Shown: positions 35,140 to 45,175 of the stretch, one piece after another
How positions within the stretch are numbered: position 1 is the stretch's first letter
Layout of the letters: the number at the start of each line of letters is the position of its first letter
DNA from: Nocardia puris
GTDB lineage: Bacteria; Actinomycetota; Actinomycetes; Mycobacteriales; Mycobacteriaceae
NCBI RefSeq assembly: GCF_003315035.1
Contig: NZ_QNRE01000001.1
Coordinates: forward strand, 159,224 to 223,223
DNA: 64,000 bases
Direction of reading: 5' to 3'
Made by a program: the position numbers and the translations under genes
Notes under the pieces: model-generated
What the model was told of the DNA's origin: nothing
Database searches by the model: none
The model's input: only the letters and a program-made list of their open reading frames with translations

Positions 35140-36738
35140 TCACAGCCGCTGCACGGCGACCAGGTGGGTGATCCGGTCCTCCCCCGCCGAGAACTCCACG
35201 ACCGCGCGTTCGCGCAGCTGATCCTGGGCTGTGAGCCGCACCTGATGTTGCTGCATGTGCTCGGCCCAGGAGCGCACCACGAACGCCTCCACGTAGCGGT
35301 CGACCACGCCCACGTCACGGTAGAGCCGCCATTCCATCGCGCCGGTGCGCTGGCGGGAGCGGCCGACGAACACCATCGCGGCCAGGAACTCCTCCACCCG
35401 GTCGGCCGGGACATCGTAGTCGCGCAGCACGAGGACGGGACCGTCGTCGGGCGCGGGTTCCTCGACCAACTGCGGTTCCGGCCAGAACGCGGAGGGCGTG
35501 AGGTCGAGGATCTCGGCGTCGTCGCGGATCGGCAACCACACGCTGCTCAGCGCGCTCGCCGCCAGCAGCGCCGCCGCGATGAGCAGCGCACCGACCGCGC
35601 CGATCGCGCCCGCGACCAGGCCCCACACCAGCGACCCGATGGCCTGGCCGCCCATGAACACCAGCATGTACACCGACAGGCCGCGCGCCCGCACCCACGC
35701 GGGCAACAGCAATTGCATGGTCGCGTTCATGGTCGACATGGCCAGCAGCCAGGCCAGGCCGGCGCCGAGCAGCAGGATCAGCACCACCGCCGCGTTCGGC
35801 ACCAGTGCCGCGCCCGCCGATCCCAGCCCGAACAGCACCGCCGCCACGGTGAGCCGCTGGGTGGGGGTGAGCAGGGTGCGGATGCGGGTCAGGCTCACCG
35901 CGCCCAGCACCGCGCCGAGGCCCAGCGCGCCGAGCAGCAGGCCGTAACCGGAGGCGGACATGTCGAGCGAATCGCGGGCGATCACCGGCAGCAACGCCCA
36001 CAGCGCGCTCGCGGGGGCGATGAACAGAATCGAGCGGAGCAGGACGCGCCGGATCGCCGGTGCCGCGCGGATGAACCGGGTGCCCGCTTGCAGGGCGGCC
36101 AGCGGGCGTTCCGACGGCAGGGTGCTGCCGTTCACGGGGCGCCGCCAGAACGCCAGAACCGCGACGATCCCGCCGAAGGACAGCGCGTTCAGCGCGAAGA
36201 CCAGCGTCGGCCCGGACAGCGAGACCAGCACGCCCGCCACCGCCGGACCCACTGCGCGCCCGATATTGATGTTCATGCTGCCCAGCGCCGCCGCCGACGG
36301 GATCTGTTCGCGCGGAACGAGTTCCGGCTGGACCGCCTGCCACGCGGGCGCGGTGAGCGCCTGCCCGCAGCCGAGCAAGAACAGCAGGGTCAGCAGCACG
36401 GCGGGCGTCGTGTTGCCGAGCGCGGTCGAAACCGCCAGCACCGCCGCTATCACCGCCATGGTCGCCTGCGCGCCGAGCAGCAGCCGCCGCCGGTCCACCA
36501 GATCCGCCAGCACACCCGACGGGATCGACAGCAACATCACCGGCAACGTGATCGCCGTCTGCACCAGCGACACCAGCGTCGCCGCGTTCGGCTCGTCCAC
36601 CAGCAACCACTGCGCACCCACCGTCTGCATCCACGTCCCGAGATTCGAGACGAGCTGCGCCACCCACAGCGCCCGATAGATCGGCGACCGCAAGGGGGCC
36701 CACGTGGACAGCGGAGTCGTCGCGTCGGCGGTGGTCAT
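35140..36738 (-). CDS. MFS exporter with C-terminal monooxygenase-like (ABM) domain
   Basis: The 532-residue protein has two parts. Residues 1-410 are an EntS-like MFS_3 transporter of about eleven or twelve helices, with the motif-A loop GVLADLVDRRRLLLG. Residues 430-532 are a soluble alpha/beta domain (RDYDVPADRVEEFLAAMVFV, EWRLYRDVGVVDRYVEAFVV) with the layout of dimeric antibiotic-biosynthesis-monooxygenase-like barrels. The inner-face domain may sense or modify the substrate. ATG 36738 is chosen over one at 36750 because TATGCT, a -10 hexamer, ends seven bases before it and overlaps the other ATG. Substrate unknown. Confidence 0.85.
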   Translation of the reverse strand: MTTADATTPLSTWAPLRSPIYRALWVAQLVSNLGTWMQTVGAQWLLVDEPNAATLVSLVQTAITLPVMLLSIPSGVLADLVDRRRLLLGAQATMAVIAAVLAVSTALGNTTPAVLLTLLFLLGCGQALTAPAWQAVQPELVPREQIPSAAALGSMNINIGRAVGPAVAGVLVSLSGPTLVFALNALSFGGIVAVLAFWRRPVNGSTLPSERPLAALQAGTRFIRAAPAIRRVLLRSILFIAPASALWALLPVIARDSLDMSASGYGLLLGALGLGAVLGAVSLTRIRTLLTPTQRLTVAAVLFGLGSAGAALVPNAAVVLILLLGAGLAWLLAMSTMNATMQLLLPAWVRARGLSVYMLVFMGGQAIGSLVWGLVAGAIGAVGALLIAAALLAASALSSVWLPIRDDAEILDLTPSAFWPEPQLVEEPAPDDGPVLVLRDYDVPADRVEEFLAAMVFVGRSRQRTGAMEWRLYRDVGVVDRYVEAFVVRSWAEHMQQHQVRLTAQDQLRERAVVEFSAGEDRITHLVAVQRL

Positions 36739-37259
36739 TCGGTCGAGCATAGTTCGACCCGCGCTCTAGTCGCGCCCAGCAACGAACCGGTTTCCCGCAC
36801 TGCGGGGAAGCCGCAGGATTCGCGTGGCCGTCATCCGAGATAGCCGATCCGTCGATCCGCTCTCCGCGCCACGCCGCCACGACGGGCGACGACGACCGAT
36901 TCTTCTTCGTATGCGGCGACTCCGAATTCCCCCGTACTTCACCGTTTCGGCACGGTCGCGAGCCGAACCTCTCCGCGCTCGATGAAAGGGCGGGGGCCGG
37001 TTCCGACCGCATCAGGGGAACCGACAACGGACGCCCGATCATCGTCGGACACGCAACCAACGACCGAGCCGCTGGGCGACCGGCGAGCGAGGTGATTCCG
37101 CGTGGCGAGCACGTCCACAGCCGTCGTGCTGGGGCCGATGCGTGCAGGTGCTATCCGACCGACCCTAGCGGTGGGGAGTGAGTGCGGCTGGGCCTTGCTC
37201 GGGCCGGATCGTGTTTCCGCTGTATGGTTCGGGGTCTCGGCAGTCGGGGAGGTTGATTC
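36739..37259. other. intergenic region between MFS exporter and kinase-cyclophilin gene
   Basis: The 521 bases hold the divergent promoters. No open frame has convincing codon bias or a plausible start. On the left is the TATGCT -10 of the MFS gene; on the right is the SigF-like promoter described separately. The middle part (36780-37100) shows several short GC-rich arms but no strong hairpin or repeat. It could hold an untranslated RNA, but nothing specific supports that. Confidence 0.4.
37213..37237 (+). promoter_or_regulatory. SigF-like promoter of the kinase-cyclophilin gene
   Basis: GTTT (37213-37216), a 15-base spacer, and GGGTCT (37232-37237) match the mycobacterial SigF consensus GTTT-N15-17-GGGTAT with one mismatch. 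It ends 22 bases before the ATG, leaving room for the GGGGAGG ribosome site. A SigF-type sigma gene is in this window at 61152. An overlapping TATGGT could serve a housekeeping sigma instead. Confidence 0.45.
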
Positions 37260-39398
37260 ATGGTGCGGCCCGGTGGGGTGTTCGCCGGATTCCAGGTGGA
37301 GCGGGTGCTCGGCCAGGGCGGGATGGGCGTGGTGTATCTGGCGCGGCATCCGCGACTGCCGCGTCTCGTAGCGTTGAAGGTGCTCGCGGCGGGGATGGGG
37401 GCGGATTCGGAGGAACGCGCGCGGTTCGAGCGGGAAGGCGAGGTGGTCGCGCGGCTCGATCACCCGAACATCGTCGCCGTGTACGACCGGGGCGTCGAGG
37501 ACGATCGGCTGTGGATCGCGATGCGGTACGTGGACGGTGTCGACCTGTCGCAGATCCCGCCGCTCAGCCTCACCCCGCAGCAGTCGGTCCTCGTCGTCAC
37601 CGAGACGGCGCGGGCGCTGGACTACGCGCACGCCGTGGGCGTCCTGCACCGCGACGTGAAACCGGGCAACATCCTGATGGCGCGCCCCGAACCGGGCCAC
37701 GGGGAACGAATCCTGCTCACCGACTTCGGGATCGCCCGCCTGCGCGACGACACCAAAAACCTCACCCGCACCGGAACCTTCCACGCCACGCTCACCTACG
37801 CCTCGCCGGAACAGCTTTCGGCGCTGCCGCTGGACGCCAAGTCCGACCAGTACTCGCTCGCCTGCACGCTCTACACCCTCCTCACCGGCGCGCCGCCGTT
37901 CGACGCCGACAGCGCGACAGCCGTCATCGCCGGGCACCTGCACCACCAGCCCCCGCCGCTGAGTAGTCGTCGCCCCGACCTACCGCCCGCGCTGGACGCC
38001 GTGCTGGCCCGGGCGCTGGCGAAAGAGCCCGGGGACCGCTTCACCACCTGCGCGGAGTTCGCCGACGCGGCCAGGGACGCGCTCGCCGGTGCGCCCCAGG
38101 TGGGGCACGCGCCGCCCACCGCGCTGGGCTACTTTCCGGCGGGTGCGGCGTCCGGGTTCGGCGGACCGGTGTCGGGATCCGCTGCGGCAGGCTCGGAAAG
38201 CGTTCCGGCGCAAGACACCCCGCTGTCGCTCGGGAAAGGTCCCGGTGCGGAATCGACTTCGACGCCGCCGGAGTTCCAGCGGTCCGGACCCGACTGGGGT
38301 TTCTCGGGCGCCCCGCCGACCGTGTCCGGCGGGCGAGCCGCCGATTCCGGTGCGCCCCATTACGACTCCCATGACTCGCACCCCGAATCCGCGGACTCAC
38401 GACCCGAATCCGCTGGCGCGCACCCCGGACGCCTCGGCTCCCAACCCGGACTCCCCAGCGCACAACCGGACTCCCCCGGCAGGCACCCACGACTCCCCGG
38501 CTCGCAACCCGGATTCCCGGGCCCGCAGAGCGGATTCCCTGGCGCGCCCGGCGCCGACTGGAACGCCTACGGGCAACCCGTCAGCCCTCCGAATTCCTCA
38601 CCTGCCAAAAGGAATTCGACCGTCACCGCCCTCACCGTGGGCGCGGCGGCGATCGTACTGATCGCCGTCGTCGCGGCGGTCGCCTATACCGTATCCCGTT
38701 CGTCGGATCCGGGCACCCCGGCCGCCGGAACCACCAGCACGCCCACGACCGCGAACGCCAACCCCGTCTCCGGTGACGAACCCCGCCCCGGAACACCGAA
38801 ATCCGGTGCGGTGGAATGCTCTTACCCCGCCTCGAACAGTCCCGCCGCGAAACCGGTGCGCCCACCCGAAAGCCGGTACACGGCGGGTCCGACGGTCACG
38901 GCGGACCTGAACACCTCGCAAGGCCCGCTGCGACTCACTCTGGCCTCCGCCCAATCCCCGTGCACGGTAAACAATTTCGTCAGCTTGGTCGAACAGGGCT
39001 ACTACGACGACACCTCCTGCCACCGCATCACCACCAACGAGAATCTGCGCGTGCTGCAATGCGGCGACCCCAGTGGCATCGGAACCGGCGGCCCCGGTTA
39101 CAGCTTCGACGACGAGTACCCTATCGACGAGTACGCGGGCGACACGTCCGCCATGGTCACCTACGCGCGCGGCACGGTCGCGATGGCCAACGCCGGGCCC
39201 GGCACCAACGGCAGCCAGTTCTTCCTCGTCTGGGGCGATTCGGCGCTGCCCCCGAGCTACACCATCTTCGGCACCCTGTCCGACGAGAGCCTGTCCACCC
39301 TGGACAAGATCGCGGCGGTGGGCACCGACGGCACCAACGGACCCGACGACGGGCGTCCGGTCACACCGGTGATCATCGAACAGGCGACCGTCAGCTGA
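37260..39398 (+). CDS. membrane Ser/Thr protein kinase fused to an extracytoplasmic cyclophilin
   Basis: The 712-residue protein joins three parts. Residues 1-270 are a complete Hanks-type kinase: GQGGMGVVYLARH (18-30), K40, HRDVKPGN (130-137), DFG (155-157) and a Thr-rich activation loop ending in SPEQ (182-185). Residues 275-450 are a proline-, serine- and histidine-rich linker. A membrane helix lies at about 453-477 (VGAAAIVLIAVVAAVAYTV). Residues 530-712 are a cyclophilin-type peptidyl-prolyl isomerase, with HR (the equivalent of catalytic Arg55), VAMANAGPGTNGSQFFLVW and YTIFGTL. In PknB-type kinases the outer part is usually a PASTA sensor; here it is an enzyme-like fold, predicted outside the cell. 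ATG 37260 follows GGGGAGG. Substrates are unknown. Confidence 0.9.
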   Translation: MVRPGGVFAGFQVERVLGQGGMGVVYLARHPRLPRLVALKVLAAGMGADSEERARFEREGEVVARLDHPNIVAVYDRGVEDDRLWIAMRYVDGVDLSQIPPLSLTPQQSVLVVTETARALDYAHAVGVLHRDVKPGNILMARPEPGHGERILLTDFGIARLRDDTKNLTRTGTFHATLTYASPEQLSALPLDAKSDQYSLACTLYTLLTGAPPFDADSATAVIAGHLHHQPPPLSSRRPDLPPALDAVLARALAKEPGDRFTTCAEFADAARDALAGAPQVGHAPPTALGYFPAGAASGFGGPVSGSAAAGSESVPAQDTPLSLGKGPGAESTSTPPEFQRSGPDWGFSGAPPTVSGGRAADSGAPHYDSHDSHPESADSRPESAGAHPGRLGSQPGLPSAQPDSPGRHPRLPGSQPGFPGPQSGFPGAPGADWNAYGQPVSPPNSSPAKRNSTVTALTVGAAAIVLIAVVAAVAYTVSRSSDPGTPAAGTTSTPTTANANPVSGDEPRPGTPKSGAVECSYPASNSPAAKPVRPPESRYTAGPTVTADLNTSQGPLRLTLASAQSPCTVNNFVSLVEQGYYDDTSCHRITTNENLRVLQCGDPSGIGTGGPGYSFDDEYPIDEYAGDTSAMVTYARGTVAMANAGPGTNGSQFFLVWGDSALPPSYTIFGTLSDESLSTLDKIAAVGTDGTNGPDDGRPVTPVIIEQATVS

Positions 39399-39525
39399 AC
39401 GGGCGCGGGCCGATCAGCTTCCGGCCGATTCGAAACCTCCTGACTACGAGTGGTTCTCGACCCAGGTCGGCGCGTCGAGGGCGAGTACGCGCACCCAGCT
39501 CGGCTCGCACCCACCTCGGCGCGGG

Positions 39526-39801
39526 TCACACCGGTTCGGCGGGGCGAGGACCGCTCGACCGGGTCGACCGCCGGCGCTGCGTAATCCGCAGCCTCTCGGC
39601 GGCCGAGGACCATCCCACCGCGCGGCCGAGGGCGCCCGCCGCGAACATCACCGCGCCCGCGATCTTGCCGAACCAGCTCTCGTTGGCGACGAAGTGCGCG
39701 ACCGTCAGCGCCGCGAACAGGAAGGTGCCGAACCGGTAGGCGCCGGGCGTGCGACTGCCCTTGCCGCGACCGGCGGCGCGAATCCTTTCACGGTGCCGCA
39801 C
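39526..39801 (-). CDS. small membrane protein, start uncertain
   Basis: The 91-residue protein has a basic N-terminus (RERIRAAGRGKGSRTPGAYR) and two adjacent hydrophobic segments (FGTFLFAALTVAHFVANESW, KIAGAVMFAAGALGRAVGW), followed by a basic tail. The GTG at 39801 has no good ribosome site. The same frame continues upstream with plausible coding (DPTREERLAAV) to an in-frame TAA without an ATG, GTG or TTG, so the 5' end may have been eroded. Function unknown. Confidence 0.45.
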   Translation of the reverse strand: MRHRERIRAAGRGKGSRTPGAYRFGTFLFAALTVAHFVANESWFGKIAGAVMFAAGALGRAVGWSSAAERLRITQRRRSTRSSGPRPAEPV

Positions 39802-39990
39802 GGCGGCCAGCCGCTCTTCGCGAGTGGGATCGCCAGCACCCGAAAGGCCTTGCCGCTCGGCTTACGTGTATCGAGAACGCCAGCGTTCGTCCTGACACCC
39901 AGCACGCCACGAGCGAACTCACCCAACTCGACGCAGTCCGCGCCGCACTCGGATGGCACGTGCGGGCGACGTCAACGCATCATCGTCCCC

Positions 39991-40551
39991 TCATACGTAG
40001 TCGCGCAGAGCGGGGTCGGCGGCGATGCGGGCGGCGATGTCCGGGCTCGGCGCATACCGCCGGGAGTCGACGATCCATTCGCGCCGAAGCTCGGGGATGA
40101 CGATCTGGTGGCCGTCGTGATCGTGGGTCGGTGCGCCCGACCAGTCCATCGGGGCGTCGGCCGCGTCGAAGGCCGGGCCGTCGGTGCGGCCGTCCTGCGC
40201 CAGCAACGCCATCGTGACGCCGAGGTAGTCGTTCCACTCCGCGTACGACGTCGTGAGGGTGAGCGCGCGAGGTACGGAGAGGCGAACCAGGCACACGCCG
40301 CGCGCCCATTCATGGTCGCCGAGCAGTAGCTCGGCTGTCATGCGCACCGGCCCCCGCCGCCAGGCCCGGCCCGGCCAGCACCACACCGGCGGTGCGCCGT
40401 GGCAGGCGATGCTCCGGCGCTCCATCTCCGCGACCATCGCCCGATAGGCGGGCCGCCAATTCACCGTCACGCGATCCCAAGACGCGCGGTAGATCCCGTT
40501 CTCCGCCACAGCCGCAACAACTTTCGGAGATTGCAGCGTCCACAGTCGCAC
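39991..40551 (-). CDS. DUF3841-like hypothetical protein
   Basis: The 186-residue soluble protein opens with LWTLQSPKVVAAVAENGIYRASWD. It continues with AYRAMVAEMERR, PPVWCWPG, LLLGDHEWARGVCLVRLSVP and SYAEWNDYLG, the order and motifs I associate with the DUF3841 family of unknown function. GTG 40551 is chosen since AGGGTGGGG precedes it and the family homology begins at once; a frame start 42 bases upstream adds residues without similarity. The gene stands alone between the kinase-cyclophilin gene and the META lipoprotein, and DUF3841 proteins often occur as orphans. Confidence 0.7.
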   Translation of the reverse strand: MRLWTLQSPKVVAAVAENGIYRASWDRVTVNWRPAYRAMVAEMERRSIACHGAPPVWCWPGRAWRRGPVRMTAELLLGDHEWARGVCLVRLSVPRALTLTTSYAEWNDYLGVTMALLAQDGRTDGPAFDAADAPMDWSGAPTHDHDGHQIVIPELRREWIVDSRRYAPSPDIAARIAADPALRDYV

Positions 40552-40969
40552 TGCCCCACCCTTCGACCCGCACGGCTGCTCGCCGCACTCCACGCGTCAA
40601 CCTCTCACGACTACGCGCCCCACGCCACCTAATATCGCCGCGCCCGGATCGCCACCGGTCGATCAACCCGCTCTCAGCCGAGTCCGCGAGCGACTCAGCG
40701 GCATCGCCCAGGCCAGACGGCGCCGACCCGAATCGAACTCGGTAGGGATGCCGCCCGCGCCGTGCGCCGGCTGACGGACAAGTGCTCAGATCGCCGACGG
40801 AACACCATACCCAGCAACGGCATCCCATCGATCGACCACGCCAACCGCCGAACCAAGGCACACGACCCGCAACCACCGGGCACACCGAACCCCCGCACGA
40901 CGAACCCATCACACGCCCGGACCTGCGCGTTCGTCAGCTCCGGCGCCGCGCGTCGGTAGCATCGCCGGT
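40552..40969. other. intergenic region upstream of the META lipoprotein
   Basis: The 418 bases separate two divergent genes. Open frames here are short and lack coding bias. The only signal I can support is TAGCAT (40957-40962) seven bases before the lipoprotein ATG. A CCGAGTTCGATTCGG stretch on the minus strand near 40730-40745 looks like a tRNA T-arm, but no tRNA body surrounds it. Confidence 0.4.
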
Positions 40970-41767
40970 ATGCCACGTTCACTCGTCCGATTCGCCCCGC
41001 TGTTGCTGCTCGTGTTCGGCGCCGCCGCCTGCTCGGGTGGTGGGGACGACACGGGTGAACCCGCCGCCACCACGCCCCCGCACGACCGCACCTTCCTGTC
41101 CACCGAGGTGGAGGGTGCGCCGATTCCCGGTGGCGGACCGCTGACGTTGACGTTCGGCACCGACCGGATCAGCGCCAATGCCGGATGCAACACCGCGTCG
41201 GGCACGGTGACGTTCGAGGGCGATGTGATGCGGGTCGGTCAGCTGGCCAGCACCCTGATGGGCTGTACCGGCGATACGGCGGGCGCCGACCAGTGGGTGG
41301 ACACCCTCCTGAGTGCGAACCCCACCTGGCGGCTCGACGGCGACACGCTCACGCTGACCAGCGCCGACCAGACCGTCACCCTGCTCGACAAGAAGGTCGC
41401 CGACCCCGACCGACCCATCCAGGGCACCACCTGGGTCGTCACGGGCCTCAGCACCCCCGACGCGCACATCCGCTCCCAGGCGCTCGACGACGCGAAACCC
41501 ACGCTCACCATCGCCGAGGACGGCGGCCTCACCGGCACGGCGGGCTGCAACCGCGTCATGGGCACGGCCACCGTGGAGCCCGGCCCCGACTCGACCGTGA
41601 TCACCTTCCGCGCGGGCACCACCAAGATGATGTGCGCACCGGAGGTCATGGAGGTCGAAACCGCCGTGCTGCGAGCCCTCGACGGCCGCACCACCGCCAC
41701 CGTCGACGCGAACCAGCTCACCCTCCGCAACGACAACGGTCACGGGCTGACACTCACCGCGCAGTAA
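40970..41767 (+). CDS. lipoprotein with two META/HslJ domains
   Basis: The 265-residue protein has a lipoprotein signal (FGAAACSGG, cysteine 21) and two META domains, about residues 40-145 and 148-262. Each has the motif pair of the fold: GTDRISANAGCNTASGTV with MGCTG, and GGLTGTAGCNRVMGTA with MMCAP. HslJ/META proteins are cell-envelope proteins linked to heat shock and stress resistance, without known catalysis. ATG 40970 lies seven bases after TAGCAT, so the mRNA is probably leaderless. It is convergent with tpiA and shares the terminator at 41784-41815. Confidence 0.85.
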   Translation: MPRSLVRFAPLLLLVFGAAACSGGGDDTGEPAATTPPHDRTFLSTEVEGAPIPGGGPLTLTFGTDRISANAGCNTASGTVTFEGDVMRVGQLASTLMGCTGDTAGADQWVDTLLSANPTWRLDGDTLTLTSADQTVTLLDKKVADPDRPIQGTTWVVTGLSTPDAHIRSQALDDAKPTLTIAEDGGLTGTAGCNRVMGTATVEPGPDSTVITFRAGTTKMMCAPEVMEVETAVLRALDGRTTATVDANQLTLRNDNGHGLTLTAQ

Positions 41768-41783
41768 CCGAACCCCCGAACGC

Positions 41784-41815
41784 AAAAGCCCGCCGGGATC
41801 GAAACCCCGGCGGGC
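41784..41815 (-). terminator. terminator of the gap-pgk-tpiA operon
   Basis: A perfect 10-bp stem (GCCCGCCGGG, 41788-41797, with CCCGGCGGGC, 41806-41815) has an eight-base loop. Read leftward it is followed by TTTT (the AAAA at 41784-41787), the classic intrinsic form for the tpiA side. It can also stop the convergent lipoprotein gene. Confidence 0.85.
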
Positions 41816-41834
41816 CCAGCGACTTCCGCGAGAC

Positions 41835-42620
41835 CTACAGCATCGGTCCGCCCGCGGCGATCGCGGACAGGGTGGCGAACTCGTCACCCTTGAGCGACGC
41901 ACCACCGACGAGCGCGCCGTCGACATCGGCCTGTCCGACCAGTTCGCCGACGTTCTTGGCGTTCACCGAACCGCCGTAGAGCACCCGCACGGTCTGGGCG
42001 ACCTCCGGGGAGGCCAGTTCGCCCAGCTCGGCGCGGATCGCGCCGCACACCTCCTGCGCGTCGGCCGGGGTGGCGACCTTGCCGGTGCCGATGGCCCACA
42101 CAGGCTCGTAGGCGATGACGACCTTCGAGATCTCCTCGGCCGTCAGGCCTTTCAGCGAACCGCGCAGCTGCTCGAGGTTGTACTCGACGTGCGTGCCGGC
42201 CTCGCGGACGTTGAGCCCTTCGCCGATGCACACGATCGGGGTGATCCCGTGCCCGAGCGCCTGCTTGGCCTTGGCCAGCACGGTGGCGTCGTCCTCGCCG
42301 TGGTACTGCCGCCGCTCGGAGTGGCCGACCACCACGAAAGCGCAGCCCAGCTTGGCGAGCATGGCGCCGCTGATCTCACCGGTGTAGGCGCCCGCGTCGT
42401 GGGTGGACACGTCCTGCGCACCGTAGGTGAGCAGGAGCTTGTCGCCCTCGATGAGGGTCTGCACGCTGCGGATGTCGGTGAACGGCGGGATGACCGCCAC
42501 GTCCACCTTCTCGAAGTACTTCTCCGGCAGCGCGAACGCGATCTTCTGCACCAGGGCGATGGCCTCGAGGTGGTTGAGGTTCATCTTCCAGTTGCCCGCG
42601 ATGAGCGGTTTGCGTGCCAT
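41835..42620 (-). CDS. tpiA: triosephosphate isomerase
   Basis: Interconverts dihydroxyacetone phosphate and glyceraldehyde 3-phosphate. The 261-residue TIM barrel has the catalytic lysine in AGNWKMN (K12), histidine in VVGHSERR (about 100) and glutamate in [12 protein letters not shown] (about 170), then the phosphate-binding [13 protein letters not shown] precedes the ATG. It is the last gene of gap-pgk-tpiA, three bases after pgk. Confidence 0.97.
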   Translation of the reverse strand: MARKPLIAGNWKMNLNHLEAIALVQKIAFALPEKYFEKVDVAVIPPFTDIRSVQTLIEGDKLLLTYGAQDVSTHDAGAYTGEISGAMLAKLGCAFVVVGHSERRQYHGEDDATVLAKAKQALGHGITPIVCIGEGLNVREAGTHVEYNLEQLRGSLKGLTAEEISKVVIAYEPVWAIGTGKVATPADAQEVCGAIRAELGELASPEVAQTVRVLYGGSVNAKNVGELVGQADVDGALVGGASLKGDEFATLSAIAAGGPML

Positions 42621-42623
42621 GGT

Positions 42624-43838
42624 TCAGTCCTCCAACACCGCGATACCGGGCAGTTCCTTGCCCTCCAGGTACTCCAGCGACGCGCCGCCGCCGGTGGAGA
42701 TGTGCGAGAAACCGTCCTCGGGCAGCCCGAGCGCGCGCACGGCCGCGGCCGAGTCGCCGCCGCCGACCACGGTGAACGCCCCCTTGCCGGTGGCGGTCAC
42801 GATGGCCTCGGCCACCCCGCGGGTGCCCGAGGCGAACTTCTCGAACTCGAACACGCCCATCGGGCCGTTCCAGAACACCGTCTTCGCCTCGGTGAGCAGC
42901 GCCGTGAACCGGTCCACGGACTCCGGACCGATGTCCAGGCCCAGCCAGCCCTCGGGAATCTCGTTGGCGGGCACCACCTTCGACTCGGCATCGGCCGCGA
43001 ACTTGTCGGCGACGACGATGTCGTAGGGCAGGTGAATGACGTCGGCATAGCGCTCGAGCAGACCCTTGCAGGTCTCGATCATCTCGTCCTGGAGCAGCGA
43101 GGCGCCCACGGACAGGCCCTGCGCGGCGAGGAAGGTGAAGCACATGCCGCCGCCGATCACCAGGGTGTCGACCTTGGGGGCCAGCGCCTCGATGACGGCC
43201 AGCTTGTCGGACACCTTCGACCCGCCGAGCACCACCGCGTACGGCCGCTCGGACGTCTCGGTCAGCTTGGCCAGCACGTCGACCTCGGCGGCGACCAGCG
43301 TGCCCGCGTAGTGCGGCAGCAGCTTCGCCACGTCGTACACCGACGCCTGCTTGCGGTGCACCACACCGAAGCCGTCGGAGACGAACGCGCCGTCCTCGCC
43401 CACCAGCTCCACCAGGGCGGCGGCCAGCTTGCCGCGCTCGGCGTCGTCCTTGCTGGTCTCGCGCGCGTCGAAACGCACGTTCTCCAGCAGCAGCACATCG
43501 CCGTCGGTGAGGCCCTCCGAGCGCGAGAGCGCGTCGTAGCCCACCACGTCACCGGCCAGCTGCACGTTGCGGCCGAGCAGTTCGGCCAGCTTCGCCGCCA
43601 CCGGCGCGAGGGAGAACTTCGGGTCCGGCTCGCCCTTGGGGCGGCCCAGGTGCGCGGTGACGACCACCTTCGCGCCGGCTTCCACCAGCGCGTTGATGGT
43701 CGGCACGGACGCGATGATGCGCCCCGGGTCGGTGATCTCGCCGTTGTCGTCGAGGGGGACGTTCAGGTCGGAGCGCACCAGCACGCCCCGGCCCTCGACT
43801 CCGTCGTCCAGCAGATCCTGGAGTGTCTTGACGGTCAT
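42624..43838 (-). CDS. pgk: phosphoglycerate kinase
   Basis: Transfers the acyl phosphate of 1,3-bisphosphoglycerate to ADP. The 404 residues contain RSDLNVPLD, the substrate-binding [17 protein letters not shown] and the nucleotide-binding [13 protein letters not shown] near the C-terminus. The length is normal for the family. The ATG lies five bases after the gap stop. All key motifs are intact. Confidence 0.97.
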   Translation of the reverse strand: MTVKTLQDLLDDGVEGRGVLVRSDLNVPLDDNGEITDPGRIIASVPTINALVEAGAKVVVTAHLGRPKGEPDPKFSLAPVAAKLAELLGRNVQLAGDVVGYDALSRSEGLTDGDVLLLENVRFDARETSKDDAERGKLAAALVELVGEDGAFVSDGFGVVHRKQASVYDVAKLLPHYAGTLVAAEVDVLAKLTETSERPYAVVLGGSKVSDKLAVIEALAPKVDTLVIGGGMCFTFLAAQGLSVGASLLQDEMIETCKGLLERYADVIHLPYDIVVADKFAADAESKVVPANEIPEGWLGLDIGPESVDRFTALLTEAKTVFWNGPMGVFEFEKFASGTRGVAEAIVTATGKGAFTVVGGGDSAAAVRALGLPEDGFSHISTGGGASLEYLEGKELPGIAVLED

Positions 43839-43843
43839 GCGGC

Positions 43844-45175
<1,332 letters not shown>

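Noticed and set aside
36939..37946. Long minus-strand reading frame of 335 codons over the kinase 5' end and its promoter
   Set aside because: It lies opposite the well-supported kinase, has no family motifs, and is a GC-rich shadow frame.
38340..38560. Repeats in the kinase linker taken as a tandem repeat array
   Set aside because: The similarity is low-complexity (Pro, Ser, Gly and His rich) without a fixed unit length.
40725..40750. tRNA-like T-arm (CCGAGTTCGATTCGG on the minus strand)
   Set aside because: Only four pairs form around the loop and no acceptor stem, D-arm or anticodon arm can be built from the flanks.
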